Below are positions 1 through 8,224 of a DNA stretch of 64,000 nt, in pieces. The stretch comes from Candidatus Sulfidibacterium hydrothermale. Lineage in GTDB: Bacteria; Bacteroidota; Bacteroidia; Bacteroidales; F082. How positions within the stretch are numbered: position 1 is the first letter of the stretch; the number at the start of each line of letters is the position of its first letter. The stretch spans positions 1,178,001 to 1,242,000 of the forward strand of contig NZ_CP083760.1 in the NCBI RefSeq assembly GCF_020149915.1, in the 5' to 3' direction. The position numbers and the translations under genes were made by a program. Below the pieces are notes generated by a model. The model did not search any database. It saw only the letters and a program-made list of their open reading frames with translations, and had not been told where the DNA came from.

Positions 1-509
1 TTTCGTTCATTACTCAGTAAGGACACCGCAATTTCCCGGTCGTGATATTGAAGAAGGGCTCCGGGGAAAATGGTTTGTTGTTCCATTCCGTTTTTGGTTT
101 TTACCTGTAAGTTGGTGGGAATAAGTCCTTTGTCCATGAGTTGACGGTAAAAAGCCACTCTTTTTTTAGGATCGGAAGATTTCGACGGATTGACAAAACG
201 GAAACGCACCTGGCGCTGATAAGCCTGTAGTTCTTCCAGCATTTCGCGTGTTTCCACGGCAAGACGCTGAAATCCGGGGGGGAATTTTCCTTTCAGATAA
301 ACAGTAATGGTAAGCGGGTCATCCAGTTTTTTTAAAATCTGTTTTGAAACATCGGCAAGCGTAAAACGTTTGTCGGTGGTAAGGTCAATTCGTGTAAAAT
401 AGAAAGATCCCAGCCAGTTGGCCGCAATGATCAGGATGATGACCCATAGAAACCGCCGGCGGTACCGGCGTTCAATCTTTTTACCGGGAAGTTGGACCTT
501 TTTTTTCAT
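1..509 (-). CDS. gldG: GldG-like ABC transporter auxiliary protein (partial, 3' end outside window)
   Basis: N-terminal 169 codons of a GldG-type protein, the partner of GldF in an ABC export system required for gliding and linked to the envelope in Bacteroidota. Visible are a basic start (MKKKVQLPGKK), one membrane segment (about residues 22-38), and the periplasmic start of the family with FTRIDLTTDKRFTLAD and a Gln/Arg-rich strand LEELQAYQRQVRFRFVNPS. The ATG at 509 overlaps the gldF stop in an ATGA arrangement, so the two genes are translationally coupled. An in-frame ATG at 515 is also possible; AGGAGG lies just upstream of both. The protein continues past the window edge. Family recognised from sequence; function inferred from the family. 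Confidence 0.85.
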   Translation of the reverse strand, partial: MKKKVQLPGKKIERRYRRRFLWVIILIIAANWLGSFYFTRIDLTTDKRFTLADVSKQILKKLDDPLTITVYLKGKFPPGFQRLAVETREMLEELQAYQRQVRFRFVNPSKSSDPKKRVAFYRQLMDKGLIPTNLQVKTKNGMEQQTIFPGALLQYHDREIAVSLLSNER

Positions 510-1234
510 TTCCATTTCCTCCTTCCCAAAAGATAAATGCTGCTGTAAAGAAAAAGAATATCCAGGCTGAGGAAGTAGATCACATCGCGGGTGTCAATCA
601 CACCGCGGCTCATGGAGGCGTAGTGTGCGCTGATTCCCAGTTGTTGGATAAAAAGCGCATTACGGCCAAAAAAAGGAGCGATAAAATCAAATCCCATGTA
701 CATAAAAGCGCTGATGACGACTGCCGTTAAAAAGGCGATAACCGGATTGCGCGAAAGTGCGGAAGCAAAAATTCCTGTTGTTGTAAAAGCTGCTCCAAGA
801 AAAAGCAACCCGATGAAGGAGCCCCAAAATCCGCCGGAGTCAATATCGCCTTTCGGAAAACCCAGCTGCCAGACCGAGAAGTAATAAATCAGGGTGGGGA
901 GGAGCGCAAAAACCACCAGTGTGAAAGCCGCAAAAAATTTGGCTGTGATAATCCGGCTGTCACTGACAGGGCGTACCAACAGTAACTCGATGGTGCCACT
1001 GCGCTGTTCTTCAGCAATGCTGTTCATGGTAACAGCCGGTACAAGAAAAAGAAAAACAAACGGGGCCAGAGAAAAGAGTCCGTATAAATTGGCATAACCG
1101 TTTTCCAGTACGTTCATCTGGCCAGGAAGCACCCACAAAAACAAACCGGTGACTGTTAAAAAAACAGCAATTACAATCCACCCTGTCAGGTTTCCAAGAA
1201 ATCCGAGAATTTCTTTTTTGTACAATGCACCCAT
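506..1234 (-). CDS. gldF: GldF-like ABC transporter permease
   Basis: A 242-residue integral membrane protein of the ABC-2 permease type. About six hydrophobic segments are visible, and the conserved cytoplasmic stretch MNSIAEEQRSGTIELLLVRP after the second segment is typical of GldF and NosY-like permeases. It works with an ATPase (GldA, not in this window) and GldG. The start is the ATG at 1234; a GTG sits one codon upstream but gives a less usual start. A TAnnTTTG promoter lies 23 bases upstream. It overlaps gldG by four bases. In gliding species the complex is needed for motility; in non-gliding relatives its exact substrate is unknown. Confidence 0.88.
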   Translation of the reverse strand: MGALYKKEILGFLGNLTGWIVIAVFLTVTGLFLWVLPGQMNVLENGYANLYGLFSLAPFVFLFLVPAVTMNSIAEEQRSGTIELLLVRPVSDSRIITAKFFAAFTLVVFALLPTLIYYFSVWQLGFPKGDIDSGGFWGSFIGLLFLGAAFTTTGIFASALSRNPVIAFLTAVVISAFMYMGFDFIAPFFGRNALFIQQLGISAHYASMSRGVIDTRDVIYFLSLDILFLYSSIYLLGRRKWK

Positions 1235-1256
1235 CACTGCGGTTTTTTAGAAAACG

Positions 1257-1264
1257 CAAAAATA
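1257..1264 (-). promoter_or_regulatory. TAnnTTTG -7 promoter element for gldF-gldG
   Basis: Reads TATTTTTG on the minus strand, the Bacteroidota sigma-ABfr -7 consensus. It predicts a leader of roughly 18 bases before the gldF ATG at 1234, and supports that start. Confidence 0.6.
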
Positions 1265-1403
1265 CGGTTTTTCGCACCTGCCGGAAAAAATTCTTTTCCT
1301 GTTGTTTCTGGCGGTTTATTTTCTTTAAATCCGGTTTGGTATTTTTTTTGTCGTACTGTTTTTAGCTTAAAATTATCATTGACAAAGAAAGGAGGAAGAA
1401 AAA

Positions 1404-2144
1404 ATGACAGTTCAAATGCAAAATACAAAAGAAAAATTAAACGAACTGAATACACATAAAGCGGCAGGAAACCAGGCTGCATTCAACAAGATACTGTTTG
1501 AATTTATGCCCCATTTCCGGAAAGTAATTCATCATAAAATCCGGCAAATGGAATTCCGGGGTGAATTGCCGAAAAACATGTATTCGGCACAGGGACTTGT
1601 GGATGAAGTTTACCTGAGAATTTTCCGGGAACAAAACCGGGAACCTTATGACGAAAATTATCTGAAAGCGCGCATGTTTGGCATTGCCAAAAAGATATTG
1701 AATGAGTGGAAAGAAAAAGAATCGGGTGAACGTGCCCGGATTTCCACAGAAACGCTTTGGGAAAACGAGATGAAAGCGTTGGATGAGCAATATGTGGTGG
1801 ATGCCGAAGGAGAGCTGGTGCTACTCGAAGAGCTGGATGACATCTCTTACCATCAGGATGAATATGGAGAAAACCTGATCCTGATTGAAGAAGACCAGAT
1901 TGAAGAGATTGCCCAGGCGTTGGCTTTGAAAGATAACGATGAGCCACTGACCGAAACAGAGAAAAAACGGTTAGGAAAAGCTTATTCTGATTTGCCCGAG
2001 ACCAGTCGTGCTGTGGTTGATTATGTTGTTTTCGGGAAATTGAATGAAGCACAGGTGGCATCCGTGCTGGATGTAAGCATTGAAAATATTACAGAAATGA
2101 TGGGTAAAGTGAAAGCCCGGTTTTTGTCGGTGCTCAAACGGTAA
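1404..2144 (+). CDS. Divergent sigma-70 family RNA polymerase sigma factor
   Basis: A 246-residue protein with an N-terminal sigma region-2-like part (about residues 25-110; VDEVYLRIFRE and LKARMFGIAKKILNEW). A C-terminal region-4-like helix-turn-helix follows (about 188-245; LPETSRAVVDYVVFGKLN then EAQVASVLDVSIENITEMM). Between them lies an unusually long, strongly acidic linker of about 70 residues. This resembles ECF-type or sigma-70-like factors but is divergent. The gene has a strong Shine-Dalgarno sequence (AAAGGAGG, about 12 bases before ATG), which is uncommon in this phylum. No anti-sigma factor gene is adjacent. A hairpin terminator follows at 2156. Target genes unknown. Confidence 0.7.
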   Translation: MTVQMQNTKEKLNELNTHKAAGNQAAFNKILFEFMPHFRKVIHHKIRQMEFRGELPKNMYSAQGLVDEVYLRIFREQNREPYDENYLKARMFGIAKKILNEWKEKESGERARISTETLWENEMKALDEQYVVDAEGELVLLEELDDISYHQDEYGENLILIEEDQIEEIAQALALKDNDEPLTETEKKRLGKAYSDLPETSRAVVDYVVFGKLNEAQVASVLDVSIENITEMMGKVKARFLSVLKR

Positions 2145-2155
2145 TGAGTATTTTC

Positions 2156-2212
2156 CCGGGGACGTCCAAAAAGCTGCAAGAATGGTTGCTTTTTGGATGT
2201 CCCCGGTTTTTT
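2156..2212 (+). terminator. Rho-independent terminator after the sigma factor gene
   Basis: A 19-bp stem (2156-2174 with 2188-2206, one G-T pair), 13-base loop, then six T. It ends two bases before the convergent pcrA stop. The T tract favours plus-strand termination; the stem may also stop pcrA transcripts. Confidence 0.9.
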
Positions 2213-2213
2213 A

Positions 2214-4499
2214 TTATTTCAAAATCTTTAGACGGGCAAAACGCAGGAGCAGGTTTTTGTTTCCGACCCCGTTAAAAAATACGGTGGCTTTTTTGTTCGG
2301 TCCGCTTCCTTCCACCGAAATCACTTTCCCCTTGCCGAATTTGGCATGTTCCACTTCCATGCCGGCCATGAGTCCGCTCATGTCATCTTCTTCATGCCGG
2401 CTTTCGGTTTTTCTGCCGGAAGTTGCCGTTTGTACCGGCTTGAGTTTTCTTTTTACCGGGCGGTAACCTGTATTTTTCTGCCGGAAGTCATTTGATGCCG
2501 GTTGTGGCGCCGGAATGTGGCTTTTGTGGGGAATGTCTAACAGACTTTCGTCAATTTCTTCTAAAAAACGGCTGGGTTCCGAAAAAGAAAACTGTCCCCA
2601 GCGATAGCGGCTTTCGGCATACGAAAGGGTTACTTTTTTCATGGCCCGGGTCAGTGCTACGTAAAACAACCGGCGTTCTTCCTCCAGTTCGGCGCGGGTG
2701 CTGACTGACTGTACAGCCGGAAAGAGATTCTCTTCCAATCCGACAATAAACACGTAAGGAAATTCCAGCCCTTTGGCAGCATGAATGGTCATTAGTGCTA
2801 CTTTGTCATTATCGTCATCTTCTTTATCGGCATCGGTAAACAGGGCAACTTCCTGCATAAATTCTTCCAGTGTTCCCTGCGATTCCAGATCTCCTTCGTG
2901 GGCTTCAGCGCCTCTTTCACTGAATTCTTTTACGCTGTTCAGCAGCTCTTCAATGTTTTCAATGCGGTTGTCGGCTTCGGGCGTGTCTTCATCTTTTAAC
3001 ATTTTTAGCAGTCCCGATTGGTTGGCAATAGTACTGGCAGCTTCGTAAGCATCTTTCTTTTTTACTTCAGCGGCAAAACTTTTGATCATGGTCGTAAAGC
3101 CGTTGAGTTTGTTGGCGATGCCGGAATTGATCTTTATATCATATTTTTGAGGATTGCTGATGATTTCCCACATGCTTACACCGTGTTCGTCGGCAGCTAC
3201 AATAATGCGCTGCATGGTGGTTTTCCCGATTCCGCGCGAAGGAGTACTGATGGCCCGCTGCAGGGCTTCTTCATCGTTGGGGTTAATCACAACCCGAAAA
3301 TAGGCGAGCAGGTCTTTGATTTCTTTACGGTTATAAAACGACTGCCCCCCATAAATCCGGTATGGAATGTTCAGTTTGCGCAACGATTCTTCCATGGCCC
3401 GCGACTGGGCATTGGTGCGGTATAAAATGGCAAAGTCGCTGTTGGCCAGCTGATGGTTCATTTTTGTGGAAAAAATGGCATCGGCCACCAGCTTTCCTTC
3501 TTCGTTATCGCTTACCGCTTTGATGAAACCAATTTTCTCTCCGTCTTCGTTTTCGGTCCAAACCGTTTTTTTGATTTGCTCTTTGTTGTGGGTAATGACT
3601 TTGTTGGCTGCTTTTACGATTGTTTTGGTAGAACGGTAGTTTTGTTCCAGCTTAAAGAGCTTATAATCGGGATAGTCTTTCCGGAAGTTCAGGATGTTCT
3701 GGATATTAGCGCCGCGGAAGGCATAAATACTTTGTGCATCATCGCCTACCACACAAATGTTTTCGTATTTGGCCGCCAGCTTTTTTACAATGAGATATTG
3801 TGCATGGTTGGTATCCTGATACTCATCCACCAGGATGTACTGGAATTTTTTCTGGTATTTGAAAAGTACTTCCGGAAAGTCACGAAAAAGAATGTAGGTG
3901 TTAAAAAGCAAATCATCGAAATCCATGGCATCTGATCGTTTCAGCCGGGCCTGGTAAGCGGCATAAATTTCTTTAACCAATGGTTTGGCCATGCTTTCGT
4001 CGGCACTTTGGATTTCCGGATCTTCAGCATAAAGTTTTGGGTTGATCAGGTGTGATTTGGCCATGGAGATCCGGTTACGGACAAAATTGGGAGCATAAAC
4101 TTTGGGATCGAGATTCATTTCGCCAATAATGGTTCGGATGAGTTTTTTGCTGTCGTCGGTATCATAAATGGTAAAATGTGACGGATACCCCAGGTGATGC
4201 CCGTCCAGTCGCAAAATTTTTGCAAAAACCGAGTGGAATGTTCCCATCCAGACATTCCGGGCTTCCCCATCGCCAATCAGCTGAATGATACGTTCTTTCA
4301 TCTCACGGGCGGCTTTGTTGGTAAAAGTCAGGGCCAGTACATGAAACGGGTCGACGCCTTTTGACAACAGGTGGGCAATGCGATAAGTAAGCACTCTTGT
4401 TTTTCCGGAACCGGCACCGGCGATGACCATGGAGGGGCCGTCGGTGTGCACCATGGCATCGTATTGTTCTTTGTTTAAATCTTTTAAAAAATCTTTCAC
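2214..4499 (-). CDS. pcrA: PcrA/UvrD-type ATP-dependent DNA helicase
   Basis: A 761-residue superfamily 1A 3'-5' DNA helicase for repair and replication-fork maintenance. Visible motifs: the Q-motif region LNKEQYDAM, Walker A GAGSGKT (about residues 28-34), motif II VDEYQDTN, motif III VVGDDAQSIYAFRGA, motif IV LEQNYRST, motif V LMTIHAAKGLEFPYVF and motif VI FYVALTRA. The C-terminal PcrA-type tail (VEHAKFGKGKVISVEGSG) is present, and the length is normal. The start is taken as GTG 4499, because the upstream in-frame TTG at 4526 lies inside the predicted -7 element. A purine-rich AGAGAA lies just before GTG. Monocistronic; convergent with the sigma factor gene. Confidence 0.93.
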   Translation of the reverse strand: MKDFLKDLNKEQYDAMVHTDGPSMVIAGAGSGKTRVLTYRIAHLLSKGVDPFHVLALTFTNKAAREMKERIIQLIGDGEARNVWMGTFHSVFAKILRLDGHHLGYPSHFTIYDTDDSKKLIRTIIGEMNLDPKVYAPNFVRNRISMAKSHLINPKLYAEDPEIQSADESMAKPLVKEIYAAYQARLKRSDAMDFDDLLFNTYILFRDFPEVLFKYQKKFQYILVDEYQDTNHAQYLIVKKLAAKYENICVVGDDAQSIYAFRGANIQNILNFRKDYPDYKLFKLEQNYRSTKTIVKAANKVITHNKEQIKKTVWTENEDGEKIGFIKAVSDNEEGKLVADAIFSTKMNHQLANSDFAILYRTNAQSRAMEESLRKLNIPYRIYGGQSFYNRKEIKDLLAYFRVVINPNDEEALQRAISTPSRGIGKTTMQRIIVAADEHGVSMWEIISNPQKYDIKINSGIANKLNGFTTMIKSFAAEVKKKDAYEAASTIANQSGLLKMLKDEDTPEADNRIENIEELLNSVKEFSERGAEAHEGDLESQGTLEEFMQEVALFTDADKEDDDNDKVALMTIHAAKGLEFPYVFIVGLEENLFPAVQSVSTRAELEEERRLFYVALTRAMKKVTLSYAESRYRWGQFSFSEPSRFLEEIDESLLDIPHKSHIPAPQPASNDFRQKNTGYRPVKRKLKPVQTATSGRKTESRHEEDDMSGLMAGMEVEHAKFGKGKVISVEGSGPNKKATVFFNGVGNKNLLLRFARLKILK

Positions 4500-4523
4500 G
4501 CTTCGTTCTCTTTTTCTGCTGTG

Positions 4524-4531
4524 CAAAAGTA
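4524..4531 (-). promoter_or_regulatory. TAnnTTTG -7 promoter element for pcrA
   Basis: Reads TACTTTTG on the minus strand. A start of transcription around 4519 leaves about 20 bases before the GTG start, and rules out the TTG at 4526. Confidence 0.6.
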
Positions 4532-4853
4532 ATTTTTATTGGTTTTGTCTGTTGAAAAGCTGTCTACAGGTTATGAACAATTTCCTGTTTTTTTTGATGA
4601 AAAAATGGGACGCCTTTCATCGTTCGGGCGGATGCCCGAAACAATTGCTTCTGTCCGTTTTGCCGGAAAACCGTTTTGTTGTGTGGAGTGCTCAAGCAAA
4701 AAGAGTCAATGTTTTTTTACCTTTGCCTGCGTTTTCAAAAAAAGAAAAACGGTTCGGAAGAAATTTTCTTTTCCCGGATTTTTTCTTCGAAAATCAAGAA
4801 TCAATTCAATAAGGATAATTTTCAGTTTATCTGTAAAACAAAAATTAAAGCAA
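4532..4853 (+). other. Intergenic region carrying the original peptidase leader
   Basis: About 320 bases without a convincing gene between the pcrA promoter and the severed 5' end of the M13 peptidase. It contains a 7-bp hairpin with a GGAT loop (4623-4640), of unknown role, and the peptidase promoter element at 4718-4725. Short overlapping frames here lack coding character. Confidence 0.6.
4718..4725 (+). promoter_or_regulatory. Original -7 promoter element of the M13 peptidase gene
   Basis: TACCTTTG on the plus strand, about 128 bases before the original ATG at 4854. The IS insertion now separates it from nearly all of the peptidase gene by 1.2 kb of antisense transposase sequence. Confidence 0.5.
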
Positions 4854-4879
4854 ATGAGAATGAAAAAATACCCTCTGAT
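4854..4879 (+). pseudogene. Detached 5' end of the M13 peptidase gene
   Basis: ATG at 4854 begins MRMKKYPL followed by two bases of the next codon. It stops at the left end of the IS element. Removing the IS and one target copy joins it in frame to the peptidase at 6087, giving MRMKKYPLMILAGLFAF, a normal lipoprotein signal peptide. The fragment holds the basic n-region of that signal. Confidence 0.85.
4871..4879. repeat. Left target-site duplication of the IS element
   Basis: CCCTCTGAT directly flanks the left terminal repeat and is repeated exactly at 6080-6088. Confidence 0.92.
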
Positions 4880-4897
4880 CTAAGTACATGACAAAAA
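4880..4897 (+). repeat. Left terminal inverted repeat of the IS element
   Basis: CTAAGTACATGACAAAAA; matches the right end in 17 of 18 positions. Its first three bases, read on the other strand, are the TAG stop codon of the transposase. Confidence 0.9.
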
Positions 4898-6022
4898 TTG
4901 GAAGATATTGAACTCAGGAGTATAACTATCATTAAGAAAGCATTTTGTAATAAAGTCGAGACCTGTTTTAAAGATTGTTTTTGCTTTTCTACCGTGTTTT
5001 TTAATTTTAATCGGTTTGATATTTTGATGGATATGAATACCCACTTTGTAAACCCAGACAAAAGCAACCATAATCAACAAGACGAGTTTTTCAATTCTTT
5101 TGATATCTGAAAGGTGTGTTTTTTCAATATCGAAACCGCTTGATTTCATGGCTTTAAAGGTCATTTCTATTTGCCATCGTTGTTTATAGTAATCATCAGC
5201 CTTTTCCGGTTTGGTAAATGATACCAGAATTAGATATTCTCCGTTATGTAATTTGCTTCCGGACAAATAGCACAACTGTCCGTTTACTTCTACAATGTTG
5301 GGGTAATATACAAACTCATTTATCCTGAATGCATTGAATAACCAAAATGCCTTAATGGTTTTATTCTTTCTGGGAACAAAAACTTTAAAATTATTTCTGA
5401 TACGAATATAATAGTGCAGGTTATTATTGTTAAGATACTTAAGCCATTTTTCACCAACAAATTCCCGGTCTGCAACAATACATTCTATCGTACCTTTTCC
5501 AAAAAGGTTGATGTATCGTTCAATCAGGTTTATCCTTTCCTGCGAATTGGAATTACCCCGTTTTTTTAACATACTGAACAATAATGGAAAGGCTACTCCC
5601 TGATACACTATGCCAAGCATAAAGATGTTTATGTCTGTTTTGCCAAACTTCCAATTGGTTCTGTCAATAGAAAGTGTTAATCGTTCTTTGTGGGGCAATA
5701 AACTGAAAATTAATTTTGCGATTAAATCAGAATCAAGAGAATAGGATGAGATAAATCGTTGGATACGGCGCAAGGAAGAACTTTCTTCTGCCTGAGTATC
5801 AAATCCCCTTGCCAGGCTCTCAAAATGAACAGTCCTTACTTTTGTTAAAGCAATAATGAATAATGATATGAATTTTATCCGGGCTAAATTCAGCCTGCCT
5901 TCAAAATGTTCCTTTAAAACTGAAACTAAATGACTATCTTTACTGCTGACATTGGTATTCTTCATCTGACAAATACTTGGTAAATATTCGTCTAAGATAC
6001 TGAATACCAATGTTTTATCCAA
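4880..6022 (-). CDS. IS4 family transposase (DDE)
   Basis: A 380-residue transposase with the RNase-H-fold DDE core: first Asp in LSIDRTNWKFG, second Asp in CIVADREFVGEKWL, and Glu in the YKQRWQIEMTFKAMKSSG stretch, the IS4-type YREK-like signature. Length is typical. The frame opens at a TTG (6022), preceded by AAAAAG; the next Met is at residue 20, so the exact start is uncertain. The stop codon is formed by the terminal inverted repeat itself, so the gene fills almost the whole element. Strongly basic, A+T-rich codon use differs from its neighbours. Confidence 0.9.
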   Translation of the reverse strand: MDKTLVFSILDEYLPSICQMKNTNVSSKDSHLVSVLKEHFEGRLNLARIKFISLFIIALTKVRTVHFESLARGFDTQAEESSSLRRIQRFISSYSLDSDLIAKLIFSLLPHKERLTLSIDRTNWKFGKTDINIFMLGIVYQGVAFPLLFSMLKKRGNSNSQERINLIERYINLFGKGTIECIVADREFVGEKWLKYLNNNNLHYYIRIRNNFKVFVPRKNKTIKAFWLFNAFRINEFVYYPNIVEVNGQLCYLSGSKLHNGEYLILVSFTKPEKADDYYKQRWQIEMTFKAMKSSGFDIEKTHLSDIKRIEKLVLLIMVAFVWVYKVGIHIHQNIKPIKIKKHGRKAKTIFKTGLDFITKCFLNDSYTPEFNIFQFLSCT

Positions 6023-6061
6023 ACTTTTTAAGGGTTATTTTGCTGATTATCAGTGATTTAT

Positions 6062-6079
6062 TTTTTGTCATGTACTAAG
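6062..6079 (-). repeat. Right terminal inverted repeat of the IS element
   Basis: Read on the minus strand it is CTTAGTACATGACAAAAA, one mismatch from the left end. Confidence 0.9.
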
Positions 6080-6088
6080 CCCTCTGAT
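6080..6088. repeat. Right target-site duplication of the IS element
   Basis: CCCTCTGAT, an exact copy of 4871-4879. Its final AT and the following G form the ATG at 6087 that now opens the peptidase frame. Confidence 0.92.
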
Positions 6089-8126
6089 GATTTTGGCAGG
6101 ACTTTTCGCCTTCGGGCTTACGGCCTGTTGTCATCAAAACCAAAAGAAAACAACAAAACAAGAAGCTATGACAAAAGCCATTAATCCGGCCAATATGGAT
6201 CCCTCTGTAAAGCCGGGCGATAATTTTTATTTATACGTCAATGGCGGATGGATCAAGAGTCATCCCATTCCGCCTGAGTACAGCCAATACGGGGCGTTTA
6301 CAGTGTTGTACGAAAACAACCAGAAAGAGTTAAAAGCGCTGGTGGATGAGATTGCTCAAAAGAAGAACGTAAAGCCGGGAAGTATAGAGCAAAAAATTCG
6401 AGATTTCTATAATAGCGGAATGGATACAGTAAGGATTGAAAAACAAGGAATCAATCCGGTAAAACCTGAGCTGGAAAGAATTGCTGCCATTAAAAACAAA
6501 CAACAGGTACAACAAGAACTGGCTCATTTGCATACTATTGGCGTACATCCGCTGTTTTATTTCTATGCCGGTGCTGATGAAAAAAACAGTACCATGGAGA
6601 TTGCCAATTTGTATCAGGGCGGATTGGGCTTGCCCGATGTTTCGTATTATACCGAAGACACTCCCACCAATAAAAAGTTGCGGCAGAAATATCAGAAACA
6701 TATTGCCAATATGTTTCGTCTGAAAGGTGATGATGCTAAAACAGCCGATAAAAAAGCAGCTGAAGTGATGGCACTCGAAACACAACTGGCTAAAACATCG
6801 TTTACCCGGCAAGAGCTGAGAAGCCCGGAAAAGAATTATAATAAAATGCCGCTGGACAAGCTGCAGAAGCTGGCACCCGGGTTGAACTGGAAAGCTTATT
6901 TTACCGGTATCGGATTGCAAGATCCGGGAGAAATCAATGTGGGACAACCCCGCTTTTTTACCGGTATGAGCCAGCTTTTAGAAGAAACTCCTGTGAAAGT
7001 GTGGCAGGCTTATTTTGAGTGGAATGTGCTGAGTGATGCCGCACCTTATCTGAGTAAAAAGTTTGTTCAGGAGAATTTTAATTTTTACGGAAAAACCATG
7101 TCGGGACAGGAAAAAATGCGTCCCCGCTGGAAAAGGGTGATGGGAGCTACTTCATCGGGTCTTGGTGAAGCACTCGGTCAGCTTTATGTGGCCAAATATT
7201 TCCCGCCTGAATCAAAAGAGCGGATGCTGAAACTGGTGAATAACCTGAAACTGGCTTTTGCCGACCGGATTCGTAAGCTCGACTGGATGAGTGATACGAC
7301 CAAGAAAAAAGCCATAGAGAAACTGAAAGCTATTACCGTAAAAGTAGGTTACCCTGATAAATGGAGAGATTATTCAAAACTGGAAGTGGTTCCGGATAAT
7401 TATTTCCAGAACATAATGAATGCCAGTAAATTCGAGTTTGAATATAATTTGAATAAAGTGGGGAAACCGGTGGATAAATCCGAATGGGGAATGACACCGC
7501 AAACGGTAAATGCCTATTATAATCCGTCGAACAATGAAATTGTTTTCCCGGCAGGAATTTTACAACCGCCTTTCTTTAACAAAGACGCTGACGATGCTGT
7601 AAATTATGGTGCCATTGGCATGGTGATTGGGCATGAAATGACGCACGGCTTTGACGATCAGGGACGCAAATACGATAAAAACGGAAACATGAAAAACTGG
7701 TGGACGGCTGCTGATGCCCGCCGGTTTAAAGCCAAAACCGAAAAACTGGCCAAGTTGTACGATCATTACACGCTTCTTGACTCGTTACATATTAACGGCC
7801 AAATGACCATGGGTGAAAACATAGCCGATTTGGGAGGCCTGAATATTTCGTACGACGCTTATCAAATGGCTTTGAACGGAAAAAAACCTCCGGTTATTGA
7901 CGGTTTTACCGGAACCCAGCGCTTTTTTATAGCATATGCTCAGGTGTGGCGGCAAAATATTCGTCCGCAGGAATTGGCCAAACGCCTGAAAACCGATGTG
8001 CACAGTCCGGGAGAAGCCCGCGTGAATATCCCGCCATTCAATATGGATGTTTTCATCAAGGCTTTTGATATTAAGCCCGGAGACAAATTGTATATTCCTC
8101 CGAAAGACCGGGCATATATCTGGTAA
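6087..8126 (+). CDS. pepO: M13 family (neprilysin/PepO-like) metallopeptidase, 5' end displaced by IS
   Basis: A 679-residue zinc endopeptidase frame. The catalytic HEMTH is at residues 516-520, the third zinc ligand in ENIADLGG at 577-584, and the substrate-binding NAYYNPSNNEIVFPAGILQ precedes them. The family cleaves peptides outside the cytoplasm. The native protein was a lipoprotein: a hydrophobic stretch followed by LTACC is visible. The IS insertion removed the first eight codons, including the basic n-region, and the natural promoter. An ATG created at the target-site boundary (codon 9 of the original) keeps the frame open, but translation then needs a new promoter and export would be weakened. 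The catalytic part is intact. Likely disrupted or poorly expressed. Confidence 0.9.
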   Translation: MILAGLFAFGLTACCHQNQKKTTKQEAMTKAINPANMDPSVKPGDNFYLYVNGGWIKSHPIPPEYSQYGAFTVLYENNQKELKALVDEIAQKKNVKPGSIEQKIRDFYNSGMDTVRIEKQGINPVKPELERIAAIKNKQQVQQELAHLHTIGVHPLFYFYAGADEKNSTMEIANLYQGGLGLPDVSYYTEDTPTNKKLRQKYQKHIANMFRLKGDDAKTADKKAAEVMALETQLAKTSFTRQELRSPEKNYNKMPLDKLQKLAPGLNWKAYFTGIGLQDPGEINVGQPRFFTGMSQLLEETPVKVWQAYFEWNVLSDAAPYLSKKFVQENFNFYGKTMSGQEKMRPRWKRVMGATSSGLGEALGQLYVAKYFPPESKERMLKLVNNLKLAFADRIRKLDWMSDTTKKKAIEKLKAITVKVGYPDKWRDYSKLEVVPDNYFQNIMNASKFEFEYNLNKVGKPVDKSEWGMTPQTVNAYYNPSNNEIVFPAGILQPPFFNKDADDAVNYGAIGMVIGHEMTHGFDDQGRKYDKNGNMKNWWTAADARRFKAKTEKLAKLYDHYTLLDSLHINGQMTMGENIADLGGLNISYDAYQMALNGKKPPVIDGFTGTQRFFIAYAQVWRQNIRPQELAKRLKTDVHSPGEARVNIPPFNMDVFIKAFDIKPGDKLYIPPKDRAYIW

Positions 8127-8135
8127 CAAAACAGG

Positions 8136-8180
8136 AACAAAAGGAGATTACGGCAAGATTTCGTAATCTCCTTTTGTTTT
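8136..8180 (+). terminator. Rho-independent terminator after the M13 peptidase
   Basis: A perfect 17-bp stem (8136-8152 with 8162-8178) around a 9-base loop, with the T-rich descending arm running into TTTT. Confidence 0.9.
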
Positions 8181-8224
8181 GAACGGAGCCGGCTTTTTTC
8201 GTCTTTTATTCTACAGGAAATCAT

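Larger units (their letters stand above)
4880..6079 (-). mobile_element. Complete IS4-type insertion sequence, 1200 bp
   Basis: The element is bounded by 18-bp terminal inverted repeats that differ at one position and flanked by a perfect 9-bp duplication. It contains a single transposase gene on the minus strand. The sequence is visibly more A+T-rich than the surrounding genes. Intact repeats, target duplication and open frame point to a recent insertion that could still be active. It lies in the signal-peptide codons of the M13 peptidase gene, antisense to it. IS name not assigned: that needs comparison with an IS database. Confidence 0.92.

Noticed and set aside
1504-2061. Antisense open frame inside the sigma factor gene
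   Set aside because: Shadow of the coding frame on the other strand; sequence is low-complexity and has no family resemblance.
4623-4640. Hairpin with GGAT loop between pcrA and the peptidase
   Set aside because: Short stem without a T tract, located far from gene ends; kept only as a remark in the intergenic entry.
6022-6079. Outward promoter in the right end of the IS driving the peptidase
   Set aside because: A TTATTTTG-like stretch was seen, but it does not match the -7 consensus and its position is uncertain.
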